In this document: piece after piece, positions 51,251 to 63,966 of the stretch | How the letters are laid out: every line of letters begins with the position of its first letter | Position numbering within the stretch: position 1 is the stretch's first letter | Assembly (NCBI GenBank): GCA_022829145.1 | Contig: CM040764.1 | Location: 620,001-684,000, forward strand | Direction: 5' to 3' | Origin: Albula goreensis | Lineage: Eukaryota; Chordata; Actinopteri; Albuliformes; Albulidae | DNA length: 64,000 bases | The notes under the pieces: model-generated | Databases searched by the model: none | Told to the model about the DNA's origin: nothing | What the model saw: only the letters and a program-made list of their open reading frames with translations | Made by a program: the position numbers and the translations under genes

Positions 51251-52559
51251 GTCCAATACTTTTTCTCTTGTCCTCCTTTCCTCCACTCATTTCCTCCCTT
51301 CCTGTCCTACCCTGGAAATATGTGGAGGAAAGGAGGAGATGAAATGAAAATTGGAACGGTTAATCTGATTCTGAGTCATCGAAGTCAACGTCGGCTATTG
51401 ATCGAGTAGCCCTAGCATTGCTTCTGACCGATGCCGAACCCACAAACCGTGCCTGAGCCAATCGCTGATCCTACACAAGGCAAGCTGCAAAACCCACACC
51501 AACACGGGCCTTTGCAAAAACGTACCCTACCTGACATTCTAGTTGAAAAGTAGATCAAAATAAAACTATCATAGTAGACATACACATAACAATTGTCTGT
51601 ATTTCCAGAATACTGATGTGCCTGATGTTTGATCATACAGAGATCGTACTGATCAACCACGTCATATACTATAGCCGTACTGTTACAGCCGACATGTATT
51701 TGCCAGGTCATCGCACTTCATATGGGCTTCATCAGAAACATTTCCGGTAATCAGTGAAATATGTGGCATCATAATGTCAAATTTATCGTGTTCCAGTGTT
51801 AGCAGTGTTCACACTACAAACAATGGATTGTTTAAAAAATACGCATTTGTACTGATTCATACTGATTTGCGAACTGATTGTGTTGCAAACAATCTAACTG
51901 TCTATAATGTAAAATATCTTTATAACAATATAACAATATTCTATGAGTGCAAATGACCGAAGAATGCACCCACAATCTAGGCTAAGCATTCTGTACAATC
52001 AGGTAAAGGCATATAAAGTGTATCATCATAAGGATCCATCAATGACCTCAAGCAGGATCCCGATTAGTACAGATGAGCCATTTGTGGCTAATTTGTGGCA
52101 TAGATTGCCATTGACGGCTGCCATGTCCGGGTCAAGGTGCCCCCTGGTGCCAATGGCCAGGACTATATTAACTGGTAGCTGTTTGCCTCTGTTAGTAAGC
52201 AAGAAAATTCTCAAAATGAGTACAACAACGATGCTGAAGAGACGGATCCCATGTTCGCAGTTGAATACAGATACTTAACTTACACAGCCGGCCGCGGGAA
52301 CACAAGCATGGAGTACAATGTTCAAAGATTACATCGTGTGGTTAACATTTATACAGTTTAAGGCAAATACATTAGCATGTGATGGCTCACATATGGTAAT
52401 GCGAAACCCCATGTTCCGCAGACAGCAGGTAACAGGTCGTTAACAGGAGGCGTCATTTGGCCCTGGTAAGATCAGCAGCAACCCTTTGTAATTCTACTAT
52501 ATATTCTCAAACACTGTGCTGCCCTCCCAAACTGTCTTCCAACACCTCCATCCAGCTAT

Positions 52560-52990
52560 AGGCCATCAGTGACAGTGCAGGTAGATTCCTGGACATTGAT
52601 GTGGAGTACCCTCGTAAGGTCCATGATCCGGTGTCCTGAAGAACAGCCCGGTGTACCTGGGGGAATTGTATCCTCCTTCAGGATACTTCATCATGGTTGA
52701 TGGAGGGTATCCTTGCATCTCCATACAATTGGCTATCATGACATCCTTTCCTGAGCCAGTGCAGGGGAGAATGCAGGACAGGTACAACCGCCACCATGCC
52801 AGGGCTTGCTCCATCATACAGCGAGCCTTTGGCATGATGAAGACCAGTTGGAGGTGTCTTCTTTAAGGCCCTGGAGGTGAGCCACATCTTCGCCCCAGAC
52901 ATTGTGGTGGTCTGTGTCATCCACAACAGATGCCTGACAGCTGGGGATGTTCTACAGCCAGTGGGGGAACACTGTGACCAGGTGGTGGTC
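52560..52990 (+). pseudogene. PIF/Harbinger transposase relic (HARBI1-like DDE)
   Basis: Broken frames encode SDSAGRFLDIDVEYPRKVHD, then after a frame change YLGELYPPSGYFIMVDGGYP (the second DDE block), IMTSFPEPVQGRMQDRYNRH, then RACSIIQRAFGMMKTSWRCL (the E-containing block), and after another shift ALEVSHIFAPDIVVVCVIHN. This is the catalytic C-terminal half of a DDE_Tnp_4 transposase. At least two frameshifts and a stop make it dead; a spliced intron just before 52560 (ctatag) is likely. Confidence 0.85.
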
Positions 52991-53609
52991 CCTCCACCAG
53001 GCCCGGTCAGGAACCAGACCAGCGGCCAGCCACAACCGGACAGTCCTGCCCGCAGGTCTGCAGGACCACAATTACCTTCTTTAGGCCTTTTTGTGTTTTC
53101 TCTTAACTTTTTTCTTATACATAAATACAAAGACTGTTGTGAATGCAATACACATAGGTAGATACCTTTTGTTTCAAAACCTGTTTTGTTCCCTTAATGT
53201 TTTGTGTGTCTTCTGATCATGGTCCATTTCTGCACAGTCCATTAGATGACTTGAGTGTCAAATAATACAGTTGCATATTTCCAACACTCATTGTGCTTAA
53301 GCTGGTTTCATAGTAGGATTATTGATATACATAGTAGAACTCCTCTGCATTGTATCTGGTCATGTTAGCACCACAGCTGTTCTAACATTTGATCAGATGG
53401 TGTTCTGTGTATGGGTTTTCAAAGGATGTTACATTACTGAAATGTGTTCCCCATAGTTGTGCTTCAGTAGCCACATATGCTCTGGTGGCTACTGTTACGG
53501 CCATGGTTGCTGCTCTGGATCCTGTGTGCACATTTAGAGTTGCCTCCCTAAGTTTTGGATTAAATTTGTTTTAAATTTGTAACAATTGAAAGCTCTATAA
53601 ATATTTATT

Positions 53610-54060
53610 TAGTGGTTAGTTGCAGGATATCCTGGTAGTGGTAATCATTCTTGGTCTTGAGATGGAGTCATGGAAAGGTGCGCCTGTCCCTTTAAGTGTT
53701 TGGTTGGGTATCATGGGAAGGGGGCGGAGTGATTGAGTGCTAGCAGATATAAAGATGGTGGGGATGGTTGTCTCGAGGGAGCAGAGAGTGGCCAGCACTC
53801 ACACACCACCACTTGGAGACCAACCATGGGAAGAAGGACTGCAGCCAACTTTTAGAAAATGACAGAAACCCTTAAACAAAGGACATACACACTGAGCTGG
53901 CTTGTCAAAGTGGAAGACTGTACACTGGAGTTGGCCGAGGACATGCGAGAGATATCGTGCTGTGGGGATTGTGACGCCTGGACCTGGTAAGCACCTTTGT
54001 CTTTGTTGGCTGCCATTTCAAGCCCAGGATAAACGTTTGGTATATCTTTCATGGGTCTAG
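53610..54060. other. possible LTR or promoter-like segment
   Basis: Contains gcctgtccctttaagtgttt, a GC-box-like gggggcgg and a TATA-like gatataaag within 100 bp. It could be a solo LTR or part of the Harbinger region; no target duplication identified. Confidence 0.25.
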
Positions 54061-54479
54061 GAGAGGTGTGCAGGGAATGTTAGGGCGTGGCATGGGAGGT
54101 TTTCCCCTGAGAGTACACTTCTTTACCCTTAGCAAACGGAGGCCTATAACCACATTTGGCTTCTAGTGGACCTCTTATGCTTGCTTGTAACACTACAGAG
54201 AGGTAAATGTATCTGAGGCTGACATGTTTTCAGTAATTTTGGCAAAGCTGGATTCAAGTATTGGGAGTGCCTAATCATTCATTATCAATGAATTAGCAGT
54301 CACATATATGACATCAATTTGGCAAGAGAACTGGTTTGAACAGTCAAACGCTTGACAGTGTTTCAAGGTACAATAGCACACACTCAGCCATATAATGCCA
54401 GTGATTTATATTTTGGTTTTTCATTTTAAAAAATGACAGTTGGAATAAATTGTGTAACAAAAAAGGGTGGTCAAAACAA

Positions 54480-54850
54480 AATGGTGGTGTGAACTTAATT
54501 TTTCAACGTTCTTAATTAAACGTTCGGAAAAACTCAAAAAGTGGTCTGTCTGCTCCTCTGCGCTCTGAGCTCGGGCCTCCTCCCTGGCAGCGTTCTGCCT
54601 GAGGAACTCCAGCACCCTGGACTCCATGTTGGCCTCCTTCCTGTTGGGGGTTGGAGAGCCTCGGGAGGATAGGCCAGGAGTAGGCCCTTAGCCAGAGGCA
54701 CAGGAAGCAGGACTGGGGTGACGGGTGGGTGAAGTGCGTGAGGGGTTGTGGTGAGAGGGCCCTGGGGGAGGGGGTGGGGGGACCTAAGAGCCTGTGCAAG
54801 ACACCACACCCAAAAGCCTTAATTGTTAACCAGTAAGCCAGGAACATGCT
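54480..54850 (-). pseudogene. probable Harbinger Myb/SANT-like accessory protein fragment
   Basis: The minus frame at 54627 begins MESRVLEFLRQNAAREEARA, then QSAEEQTDHFLSFSERLIKN, a charged coiled-coil like the C-terminus of the second Harbinger protein. A proline-rich stretch precedes it. It is opposite in strand to the transposase relic 1.5 kb away, as expected of two-gene Harbinger elements. Confidence 0.5.
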
Positions 54851-55029
54851 TTGTACCTTTTATTTTTTTCTTCAGTTACCTGTTCAGTAGTTACCTTGGC
54901 CTCAACCCAAAACCCCTACCCTTACTGTGAGTGATAGTGCATTCCAAGTAGGTTTAGGCAACATGGTACTTGACCAGCACTCCCAGCAGCTGTTCTCTCC
55001 AATTTACACCCTATCATTCACATAACTAA

Positions 55030-56280
55030 TTACATATGTAAGGTATGCGTATGAATTTCAGGAAGCTTCCCTATTGCGTTTTATGGAAACTTGGTTGCGT
55101 GACACTGTATCAGATTCTCTATATGCTATCAACAGTTTTACAGTAGTAAGGGCAGACAGGAATGAGATCTCGGGAACGAACAGGGGATGGTTTATCTTTG
55201 TTTACATCAGAGATCAGTGGTGTCCTCAATATACCACTGCAGATAAAGTATGCAATAGTGACCTTGGAATCTTGTGTCTGGGAATGAGACCATTTTATCT
55301 TCTGTGGGAATTTGGCTCGATAATTCTTTGCATTGTTTATATTCCGCCAAATGGGAAGCCATTTTGAACTGATACAGCTATTGCGGATTATATACATAGA
55401 CTAAAATTCCCTGATGGCCAAGGTTTTGTGTTAGGAGATTTTAACCAGTACAACCTGGAATGCAGTGTGAAAGCTGTCAAATACGAAAAGGAAAAGTAAG
55501 GGATAAGTGTTGTGTGAACTTGCAAATTGGCGATGAGGCAGGGTGTAAACCACCCATAAACTTAGCCTGAGGGACACAATGAAATCAATGACAGGGAAGT
55601 CATCTTCTCACAATCCATTGTGATGGACAATGAGAGCGATTTGCCAATGAACTTGACACTTTTTTTTTAATAGGTTTTAAACTGCTGACAGTTCATCAAA
55701 GTGCTGCAAGGTGCTGGAGTGTGTCACTCTAAGGGTGCAGATCACCGTAAGCTCGATGGTTTGTGCTCACCAGCACCTCAGTGAATAGCCCCGACAATAT
55801 TAGTCCCTTCATTCTGAAATCTCGAGTCAAGAACTGACAGGAACTGAACCCTTCCGATTTGCATATGGCCATGGGCGTAGTACCTATGGCAACCGTCACA
55901 CATTTGGTTTGAAAACATCTAGGCCACCCGACAGCCTATTGCATGAATCCTTTTCTTAGATTTTTCATCTGCTTTCAATACCTGATGTTCTCTTACTCAA
56001 AATGCACAAATTACAAATAAACCCTTATCTCATCCACTGGTACAGTTCTTTCTTATCAGTAGGCAGCAACGGGTGACAATAACATTCAAACCTGCTGAGT
56101 GAAGACCAGCCATGGTGCCCCTCCAGGGCTGCAAAGTATGCAAACAGCAAGACCATACACCAGTTCCTGGATGTGTTCTCACATGCTTGACAGGACCATG
56201 TTTTTAAGTATACCAGTGTGTACTTGTCTGTGCTCTTGTATGTTCTCACAGGCTACAGTATTCCACACTTGTATCCACCC
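55030..56280 (+). pseudogene. non-LTR retrotransposon endonuclease and RT relic
   Basis: The endonuclease part reads ETWLRDTVSDSLYAINSFTV, VVRADRNEISGTNRG, then after a shift VLGDFNQYNLE. After a gap, RT pieces follow: MAMGVV, FFICFQYLM and KMHKLQINPYLIHW near 55860-56040, then a QGC block. Order and motifs fit a CR1/Rex1/jockey-type LINE; multiple stops show decay. Confidence 0.75.
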
Positions 56281-56934
56281 GTAAAACACAGGACATCATT
56301 CATCTTAATAATGAAATTTTTGACATGATTCCTAATATATCTGTCCTTAAAACTAAAATATGACGATATGGTATTCTTACAGACTTTTGAGCCTGTCTTC
56401 GGCCTGTGTTTTCCAAATGCATGTTACTGTATATCCTCATTACTGGGGTCTTGGCTTGCCTTGGCAGTGCATTCATTCATTCATCATAGCCATAGCAGTT
56501 TTACCATTTTTGCTTGTATTTACATTTTGATAACGTCCATAGTCACAATACACATCAATACGTTTTAGAAAAAAAAAAAAGGAAACTGTAAAATTTAGAA
56601 GACCTGCGTAGTATCAGCTGCCAGACTTAAACCATTTTTAAAATACGTCATGTTTCTTCTCAGACATAGGCAAAATCATACAGATATGAAAATGCTTAGC
56701 TGTATAATGACTGTCTGTTGTATATGAAACTACTGACATAGCTTGATGATTGGTATATACTTCTATACATATCAAAGGCATTAGCATAATCAATCTACCC
56801 ACTGATTATGGGCCAGAGAATGACATGAGAGTTATTACTGATTATCTGTTTAAAACGTAACATTAACATCGATCTACATTCCCTGGTGCTTGACAGTTTT
56901 TCCTAAGTAATTTTCACACGACGGACGGATCCAA
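56281..56934. other. intergenic or znf414 3' UTR, no further gene seen
   Basis: AT-rich with an A12 tract at about 56569. It would hold the 3' UTR of znf414 on the minus strand, but no poly(A) signal could be fixed. Confidence 0.4.
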
Positions 56935-57011
56935 TCAGAGCTGGGTGTAAACTGCGGTCTCCGTGTCCGGCGAGGCCTTCGGCTGGAACGGAGGGGAGCC
57001 CCCCCTCATTT
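56935..57011 (-). CDS. znf414: znf414 last coding exon
   Basis: The acceptor gattacag on the minus strand leads in phase to EMRGGSPPFQPKASPDTETA, then VYTQL and TGA (plus 56935-56937). The exon is short and conservation was judged only by phase, the splice site and a plausible terminal motif, so this is less certain than the finger exons. No clear minus-strand AATAAA was found close downstream. Confidence 0.6.
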
Positions 57012-60000
57012 CTGTAATCGGAGAGAAAAGATTCACTGAGAAACGCGGGAGGAATGCGAACGGTGAAAACAATACAGGTCATTGAACCGCAGTCTATTTT
57101 ACTATTGCAACAAAAATAAAGCAACATTCATACAATGCCTGTTGGACTAGGTTACTGGTGGAGAGGGGGATTTCACATATGCCTGTAGGACCAGGGTATG
57201 CCTGTAGCATGATATTTGGCCTTATGCAGTGAGACTCTCACCTGCTCCCTGACAGATGTTGATTTTCACATGATTTCTCTCATGCTTCTTAGCAGACATT
57301 CATAAAAATAACAATTTTGCATTTTGCTTCTCCAGAGACAAAATGAGAGGAAAGGACTGAGAATATTGTCCAGCAACTTCATCACAATCACCCCTAAAAC
57401 TGACATAGTCCCTGGGGGACTGGGGAAGTCAGCTCAGATCTGACCTGGCACATTTCTAGAACTGAGTCTTTAAAAAAAAAAAAAAAAAAAAAAACCTGTA
57501 AACCCTGTAGTGGACAGCTGTGTTCATCCAAAATTGTATCACATGGTCAGTGTGGACCCTTGCAACCACAATGCATGGAAACCACATGCAGGAAACATTA
57601 TATATTAACCTATACATTTGGAGTCTATCTCAGGGTTAGTTACACAGTATGTGAAGTTTTAACCCTTTACAGTATTGTTACTCATGTCAGTTTGGGGTCT
57701 GTCTCAGGGTTAGTTACACAGTGCCCTTTCAAGTGCAGTTTTAACTCTTTGCAGTATTGTTACTCGTGTCAGTTTGGGGCTTGTCTCACGGTCAGTTACA
57801 CAGTACCTTTTCAAGTGCAGTTTTAACTCTTTGCAGTGTTGTTACTCGTGTCAGTTTGGGGCCTGTCTCAGGGTTAGTTACACAGTACCCTTTCAAGTGC
57901 GGTTTTAACTCTTTGCAGTATTGTTACTCATGTCAGTTTGGGGCCTGTCTCAGGGTTAGTTACACAGTACCCTTTCAAGTGCGGTTTTAACTCTTTGCAG
58001 TATTGTTACTCATGTCAGTTTGGGGCCTGTCTCAGGGTTAGTTACACAGTACCCTTTCAAGTGCAGTTTTAACCCTTTGCAGTATTTTCACTCGTTTCAG
58101 TTTTGAGCCCATCTTGGGCTTACCCATGTCCACTTGCAGGCGCCCAGCAGGGCTCCGATGCTGGCCCTCGATGTGAGCTGTCATCTCTTGGCGGGTGGGG
58201 GTGGAGTAGCCGCACTGCAGGCAGCTATAGCGCCCTCTGGTGTGCTCCCATAGGATGCGGCTGCTGAAAGACTGCCCTGCAGGGGAGCAGAGGGACAAAG
58301 AGACTCAAGAGAGCATTTTCAGCACATCCAAACCCCATCTGCTACTCAGTGCACACACATTTCACTCTGCCTCTAAACCCAGCCAGGAACATCGGATAAA
58401 ACCAATATATAGACACAACAGATCCAAAAGTGCTCAGATTCTGACGCAGTACCCCTATATGCTCAATTCCCATTCCTTTACTAATTATGATCTTTTCGAG
58501 AGGGTGTTCACACAGCCCCTCACAAACAGATGGGATCCATCTTTTCTTTGTATTACTTTTTTAATGGATAGATAACTTCAATATTGTGTGGCATGAGGAA
58601 TGACAAAAAAAAATCAGATCTGAGCTGATTTAAACCACACAATAAAGATGGTCCAAATAAATTGTGACATGATTCCATGTCACTTGCTGATGTGAAGACC
58701 TCAAAGAAAAGATGTGATTCAAATCAGGCATGGGAAACATTAGATTTGAGGCCGATAAAGCCAGCCGTCTAAACAGCCTGACAGCCAGAGCAACACTGGA
58801 TTTCATTCACATCATCTTTGCGATCTTTTGTATTTCACTGTTAAATTATCTTTGTGCTCTTATTTATTTGGCGATTAAACCATGATGTTTCACTATTAAA
58901 GATTAGTGGACACTGTCCTGTGTGTCTTCTGTGCCTGTCCACACAGGGCGGTAAGTATTTTTAGAGACAAACATTAAATCGGTAAGGGCCACAGGACACA
59001 AAAGTTTCCACACAATCTTGAAAGGTCTATAAAACTACATTTTAATGGGTTAGTCATTGTAAAAATATACAAATGCCAATACTAACGAAAGCCAAAGATG
59101 AAGCTGGAGGTTTTGCAGCTAACTGAAGCTGAAAGGGTAAAACCGGTGTACCGTAAAACTTACAATAAATGCCGGTCTCAGATAAGCACTAGTCTTTATA
59201 AGCGCCTGGAAGGATGTCAGTTTTTAGAAATAGGAATCAGTCCCCAATAATCGCTTCTTTAACTAATTCTTATTGGCTTGGACCCATTATGTAATGAATA
59301 AGACAGATTTTAGCTGCCACACAGGCAAGTAAGGTGTTTTTCTCTTTCTCAACAAAAAAGTAAGTGTTAACATAGTAATTCTGTGTGTGACATGCCCTTC
59401 ACATGTGTACAGGGACCTACTCATGGATGTACAAGCCAGCTAAACAATGACAGCTAGGTAGCTAAGAAACCAAAAAGCTGGCAACTGGGAATCGAGGTGA
59501 TTGAGATACACATTACAGTCGCAATCTACTTAAAAGGATTTCCTTAAATAGACAGCTAATGCCAGGAAAACTTGTGTTCAATATTACAAATAACATTTCA
59601 GTATTAACCTTGCAATGCAAATTAACTATCCAGCTAATATGTAGTGATAAGGCTACCGATAGCAAACTACTCCCTACGATGTTCTGTCTCCCTAAATTAA
59701 TCGATAAAAACATGGTGACTATCCTCCACGTCCACCTAAACTGTTGACTGTCTAGCCAGCAAACACATGAAACATGGCATGGCTAGTGAGGCTATTGATA
59801 GCCAGCTAATATTATTATTCTTCATTTCCAATAAAGACATGGAAAATACCCTCCATTTGCTTCTGATCCAGAAGTCTCTACCTCCTGGATGCAATTGACC
59901 AATGAAATACTAGGAAAACATGTCACTTCCACCTCACCTCATACGCCACAGATGCCTGAGAGGTGAACTCTGAGTGGCTGCAGCCACACTCGTTGGAAAC

Positions 60001-63000
60001 TTTACACATAACTACTGGTCCAAAGGAAAAAAAAAAACCTTTGCCACTGACTCAGCGACTTCTATAACAGGCCTTCAAAATCCCTGACGTAGGGGGTTAC
60101 AGAATGTGTCCGGTTTTTGCTCCTATAACAGAATACCTCACAGGTATTTAAACACCGTTGTCTTCACAACACAATGTAATTTGCTTAATTTACCTGGCAA
60201 CTGAGAAGACACACTGCCGTTGTTGTGGTGTGCTAACACAGCATTCCTCATTCACACTGTTCCAACGGCATTAGAATCTGATGCTAGTTATTGCCATCCC
60301 CACCTTTTAGCAACACATGGGGACAGCCAATAGAAATACTTCTCCAGATAAACAACAAAACACTGTCTTCTCTGGAGATTCAACATCAAGTACACACAGA
60401 AGGAAACAACCATGACGTGAAATTACATGGGGCAATGATCTGAAATTAATTTCAGTAATTTTCATTTGGCATTTATTCTCACAAACATAAAATCATACAT
60501 TCCGATGCATCATGCAGTCATGATAGTATTTCTGTGATTATATATTGAATCTGCTTTAAACTGTAATATAACGCTTCAGGTGAATTATTCCAGTTAGCAT
60601 AAAACTGCGTAACCAGAATGCAGTTACGCTTTGCTCGTTAAACTGCCACTGAAGTGACTAACTGCCTAAAAATTTCCATTAACGCTGCATTTACCTGAGC
60701 GAGGAGACAAACATATAAACGGTACGTAACTGGTCATATTTTAAAGCGGTAACGTTAGCATGTTTAGTTCACACACAGTATATAATTCAAGACAAACATG
60801 CCCAAACAGGATCACTCTCATAGTGTCACATCTTTCCTACCTTCACTATTGACTTCACTATGAATATTGGAGATTTTGTGAATGTGGAGGTATGATGTTC
60901 TACAACAGATTTGTTGGAAGAATATATGATATTCAGCTCTGGGTTCTGAGTTAGCTCAGTTTGATGTGAAGCTGTGTAAAACAGAAGAAGCGCCTGTCTC
61001 CCATAAGTGCCATGTGCGTTTGGTTGTTGAAGCAAGTAACTGCAGCAGTGATTATTGGAAGTTTTACGGTAATTTTGTTTTTGGCTCCATCATTGTGTCG
61101 ACTAAGATATATATATCAAACATGATTTCATAACACCTGACCATTCGCACTATTAATATAATGAAGATATTTCAGGTCTTATTGGATGAGACAGGACGAG
61201 TAGGTTTTTATCTGCCCTATAAACCGTAAACCAGCAGCAGGTGTACGCTGCAGTGTCCTGTTAGTCACAGCAGTGTTCCAGAAGCTTCCACAACTACATA
61301 GGAATGCCTTGCCGGTAACAGCTGCTATTAAATATGGTAATATTAGCGAAAGAAATCCACATTTGATGCATTTATCATGGTCAGCCTCACTGCAATGATG
61401 AATGACGAGCATGAGCCAAAAATAAAAAATTATGGCATTATCCTTTAAGCTGGTGGTTTCACAGCAGCAGGTTTAATTGTTAGTAAACACTAAATCTGAG
61501 TAACAAGCGAAATCAGCAGTGAGATTTCAATTCAGGCTCCGACAGCAACAAGGCCTGCATTCAGCACAAAGCCATGAACACACACACACTCTCTCACTCA
61601 CACACACACTCACTCACTCACTCACTCACTCGCACACACTCACACACACTCACACTCACACACACTCACACTCATACTCACTCAGCACCACTCTCACTAC
61701 TACATATTCATCAAAAACCTGTGAACACACACACGCACAGACACAAGCGCACATACATACACACACACACACACACACACGCTCACACTCAGCACCACTC
61801 TTACTACTACATATTCATCAAAAACCTGTGAACACACGCACGCACGCACGCACACACAGACACACGCGCACATGCACACGCACAGAGGCACGCGTGTGCA
61901 CAGGGCCACAGAGGGCAGCAGGTTGGGTGCTGAGGCACAGAGAGCTGCAGGAGCTCTCTGTAAGAAGCATACAGACCCTCCCTGCAGGGGGCGCTCAATG
62001 GCAGCCTCCCCTCATGCCTGAAGGCCACGCCCACAGAGCCACGCCCAGGCACAGGGAGCAGGCTGGGGACAGACAGCAGTAAAGCAGGGGCAGGCAGGGG
62101 GCCCCCTGAAGCTCCCGCTCAGCGAGCAGCCCTATCTGAGCATGTGCGAACCGTGCGTCTCTCTCACCTGCTGCCTGCTGGGAGGACTGCTCCTTCTGAG
62201 CATAACGGCCCCGGGCTCGTCTGGCAGGACAGTGCACACGACAAAACACAAAGTTCACTCAACACCGGTGAGGCCAAGGAATGGCAAGTACTCACCACCA
62301 ACTACACAATATCAGACCAAATAGAAACAGAGTTTTGGTGCTACACCCTGAGCATGTGTTCGCTGTGGGAGGAGTCACAGTGTTACACCCTGACAATTTG
62401 TGTGCAGTGGGAGGAGACAGAGTGTTATACCTGAGAGTGTGTGTGCTGTGGGAGGAGTCAGAGTGTTACACCTGACAAAGTGTGTGCTGTGGGAGGAGTC
62501 AGAGGAGTGTGTGTGTGGGAGGAGTCAGAGTTACACCCTGGGAGGAGTCATAGTGTTACACCCTGACAATGTGTGTGCTGTGGGAGGAGTGAGAGTGTTA
62601 TACCTGAGAGTGTGTGTGCTGTGGGAGGAGTCAGAGTTACACCTGAGAGAGTGTGTGCTGTGGGAGGAGTCAGAGTTACACCTGAGAGTGTGTGTGCTGT
62701 GGGAGGAGTCAGAGTTACACCTGAGAGTGTGTGTGCTGTGGGAGGAGTCAGAGTTACACCTGAGAGTGTGTGTGCTGTGGGAGGAGTGAGAGTGTTATGC
62801 CTCAGAGTGTGTGCACTGTGGGCGGAGTCATAGTGTTACACCCTGACAATGTGTGTGCTGTGGGAGGAGTGAGAGTGTTATACCTGAGAGTGTGTGCACT
62901 GTGGGCGGAGTCAGGGTTACACTCTGACAATGTGTGTGCTGTGGGCGGAGTCATAGTGTTACACCCTGACAATGGGAGGAGTCAGTGTTACACCCTGACA

Positions 63001-63966
63001 ATGTGTGTGCTGTGGGCGGAGTCATAGTGTTACACCCTGACAATGTGTCTGCTGTGGGAGGAGTCGGAGTGCTACACCTAAATGTGTGAGCGCTGTGGGT
63101 GGAATCACATCGCCCCAACCACAACACTCCTGAGAAAAACCCAGGAAGACATCACCTCTTGTTTATACTGTAGAGAACTGAACATCAATTACGCAATTAA
63201 GATTTTGTCCAACACAATAGAAGAGTGAGAAAGCCAGACACATGGAAAAAGAACAAGAAGCCACATGGAAATCATTTGACTTGGTCAGAGAGGGACACAT
63301 GGAACTCATTCACCTTGGTTTTTCTTCCAGACGGCGTTGGAGCCAGGTGGGGTGGGCGGTGCGGCGATGGAGGGGCCTGGACCAGGCGGGCGGGGCAGTC
63401 GCTGGCTGGGGGGAGACGTGGAGTCCGAGGCCGGAGGGTAAGGATGGAAGGAGGAGGGCGAGGCTCCGGGCGGAGAGGCTCCGGGTTCAGGGAGGGGGAA
63501 CGGGCCTTGGGATAGGGTGGGGAGAGCTGGGGGAGGGACCAGGGGCTCCTGGGGAACACTGCTGACGGATGGGTGACAGGCGAGAGGCGGCGACGGATTG
63601 GAGGGGCTGGTCTCTGTGGGGGAGGGGGCGGGGCCAGTGCTGGAGGAGGTACAGTCAGTGCTAGGGGGGGCGGGCCCAGCGTTGGAAATGGAGTGCTCTG
63701 CGTTGGAGACAGCGTGGCTAATGTTTGCTGGGGTGTGGGCAGTGTTGATGGGGGTGGGGTCAAAATCCATCGGCTCATTCTTCACTGGGGGCGGAGCCAT
63801 GGCATCGGCCGCAAACATGGCATCGGCCCCTTCTGCTGTCGCCATGGTCACCGGGGGTGCCAGCTCCTCAGCTCTGGCGGCCTTGCTCTTGGCCACCTTG
63901 GCGCAGGTGTGGAGGTGCTTGAAGAGAGCCCGGTATGAGCGCAGCTTAGCCCTACAGCTCTCACAC
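56935..63966 (-). CDS. znf414: ZNF414-like zinc-finger protein, 3' part (gene-level span; 5' partial)
   Basis: Three coding exons on the minus strand join in phase: 63966-63314, 58276-58124 and 57011-56935. The product has a C2H2-like finger (CESCRAKLRSYRALFKHLHTC), a long Pro/Ser/Ala-rich middle, the block SNAVWKKNQG, a second finger (CLQCGYSTPTRQEMTAHIEGQH) and a short tail ending ETAVYTQL. From memory, human ZNF414 has the same finger with RSLFKHLHVC, the ..AVWKKSQG block, and a longer isoform with ..ILWEHTRGRYSC.. before its last finger. It is a presumed nuclear DNA-binding protein of unknown target. Upstream exons with further fingers lie beyond the window edge. Confidence 0.8.
57473..57494. 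repeat. A22 homopolymer
   Basis: Poly(A) tract in the znf414 intron; possibly the end of a retroposed sequence, with no recognisable body. Confidence 0.85.
57640..58095. repeat. 82-bp minisatellite next to a znf414 donor, about 5 copies
   Basis: Unit agttttaactctttgcagta, ttgttactcgtgtcagtttg, gggcctgtctcagggttagt, tacacagtaccctttcaa. It starts about 30 bases into the intron from the donor at 58124. Confidence 0.93.
58124..58276 (-). CDS. znf414: znf414 exon with C-terminal C2H2 finger
   Basis: Acceptor cccctgcag and donor ATGG|gtaagc on the minus strand; 153 nt. Encodes GQSFSSRILWEHTRGRYSCL, then QCGYSTPTRQEMTAHIEGQH and RSPAGRLQVDM. The finger is C-X2-C-X12-H-X4-H. The intron begins directly with a tandem array (57640-58095). 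Confidence 0.85.
58277..61570. other. znf414 intron, no gene seen
   Basis: AT-rich; no exon-like sequence or transposon ends recognised. Confidence 0.5.
61575..61880. repeat. CA-rich array with a tandem-duplicated segment
   Basis: CA and CACT repeats plus two copies of agcaccactctcactactacatattcatcaaaaacctgtgaac-type sequence (61685 and 61791). Confidence 0.9.
62340..63080. repeat. 39-52 bp minisatellite (znf414 intron), about 17 copies
   Basis: Unit gtgtgtgctgtgggaggagt followed by cagagttacacctgaga or cacagtgttacaccctgacaat. Two subtypes (gggagg and gggcgg) are interleaved. Confidence 0.93.
63314..63966 (-). CDS. znf414: znf414 exon with zinc finger and proline-rich region
   Basis: On the minus strand the acceptor is ttgttgcag and the donor aaG|gtgaat. 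One base completes a codon before CESCRAKLRSYRALFKHLHT, a CX2C..HX3C finger with a basic linker (AKVAKSKAARAEE). The rest is low-complexity Pro/Ser/Thr/Ala with one candidate sumoylation-like VKNEP, and ends SNAVWKKNQ plus one base. Reading frames on the plus strand here are shadows of the GC-rich composition. Confidence 0.85.

Noticed and set aside
51943..52278. 111-codon plus frame next to the Harbinger relic
   Set aside because: No transposase or other motif recognised; may be Harbinger N-terminal debris but cannot be supported.
63242..63938. Plus-strand Gly/Arg-rich frames of 96-121 codons
   Set aside because: Shadows of the GC-rich znf414 exon on the minus strand.
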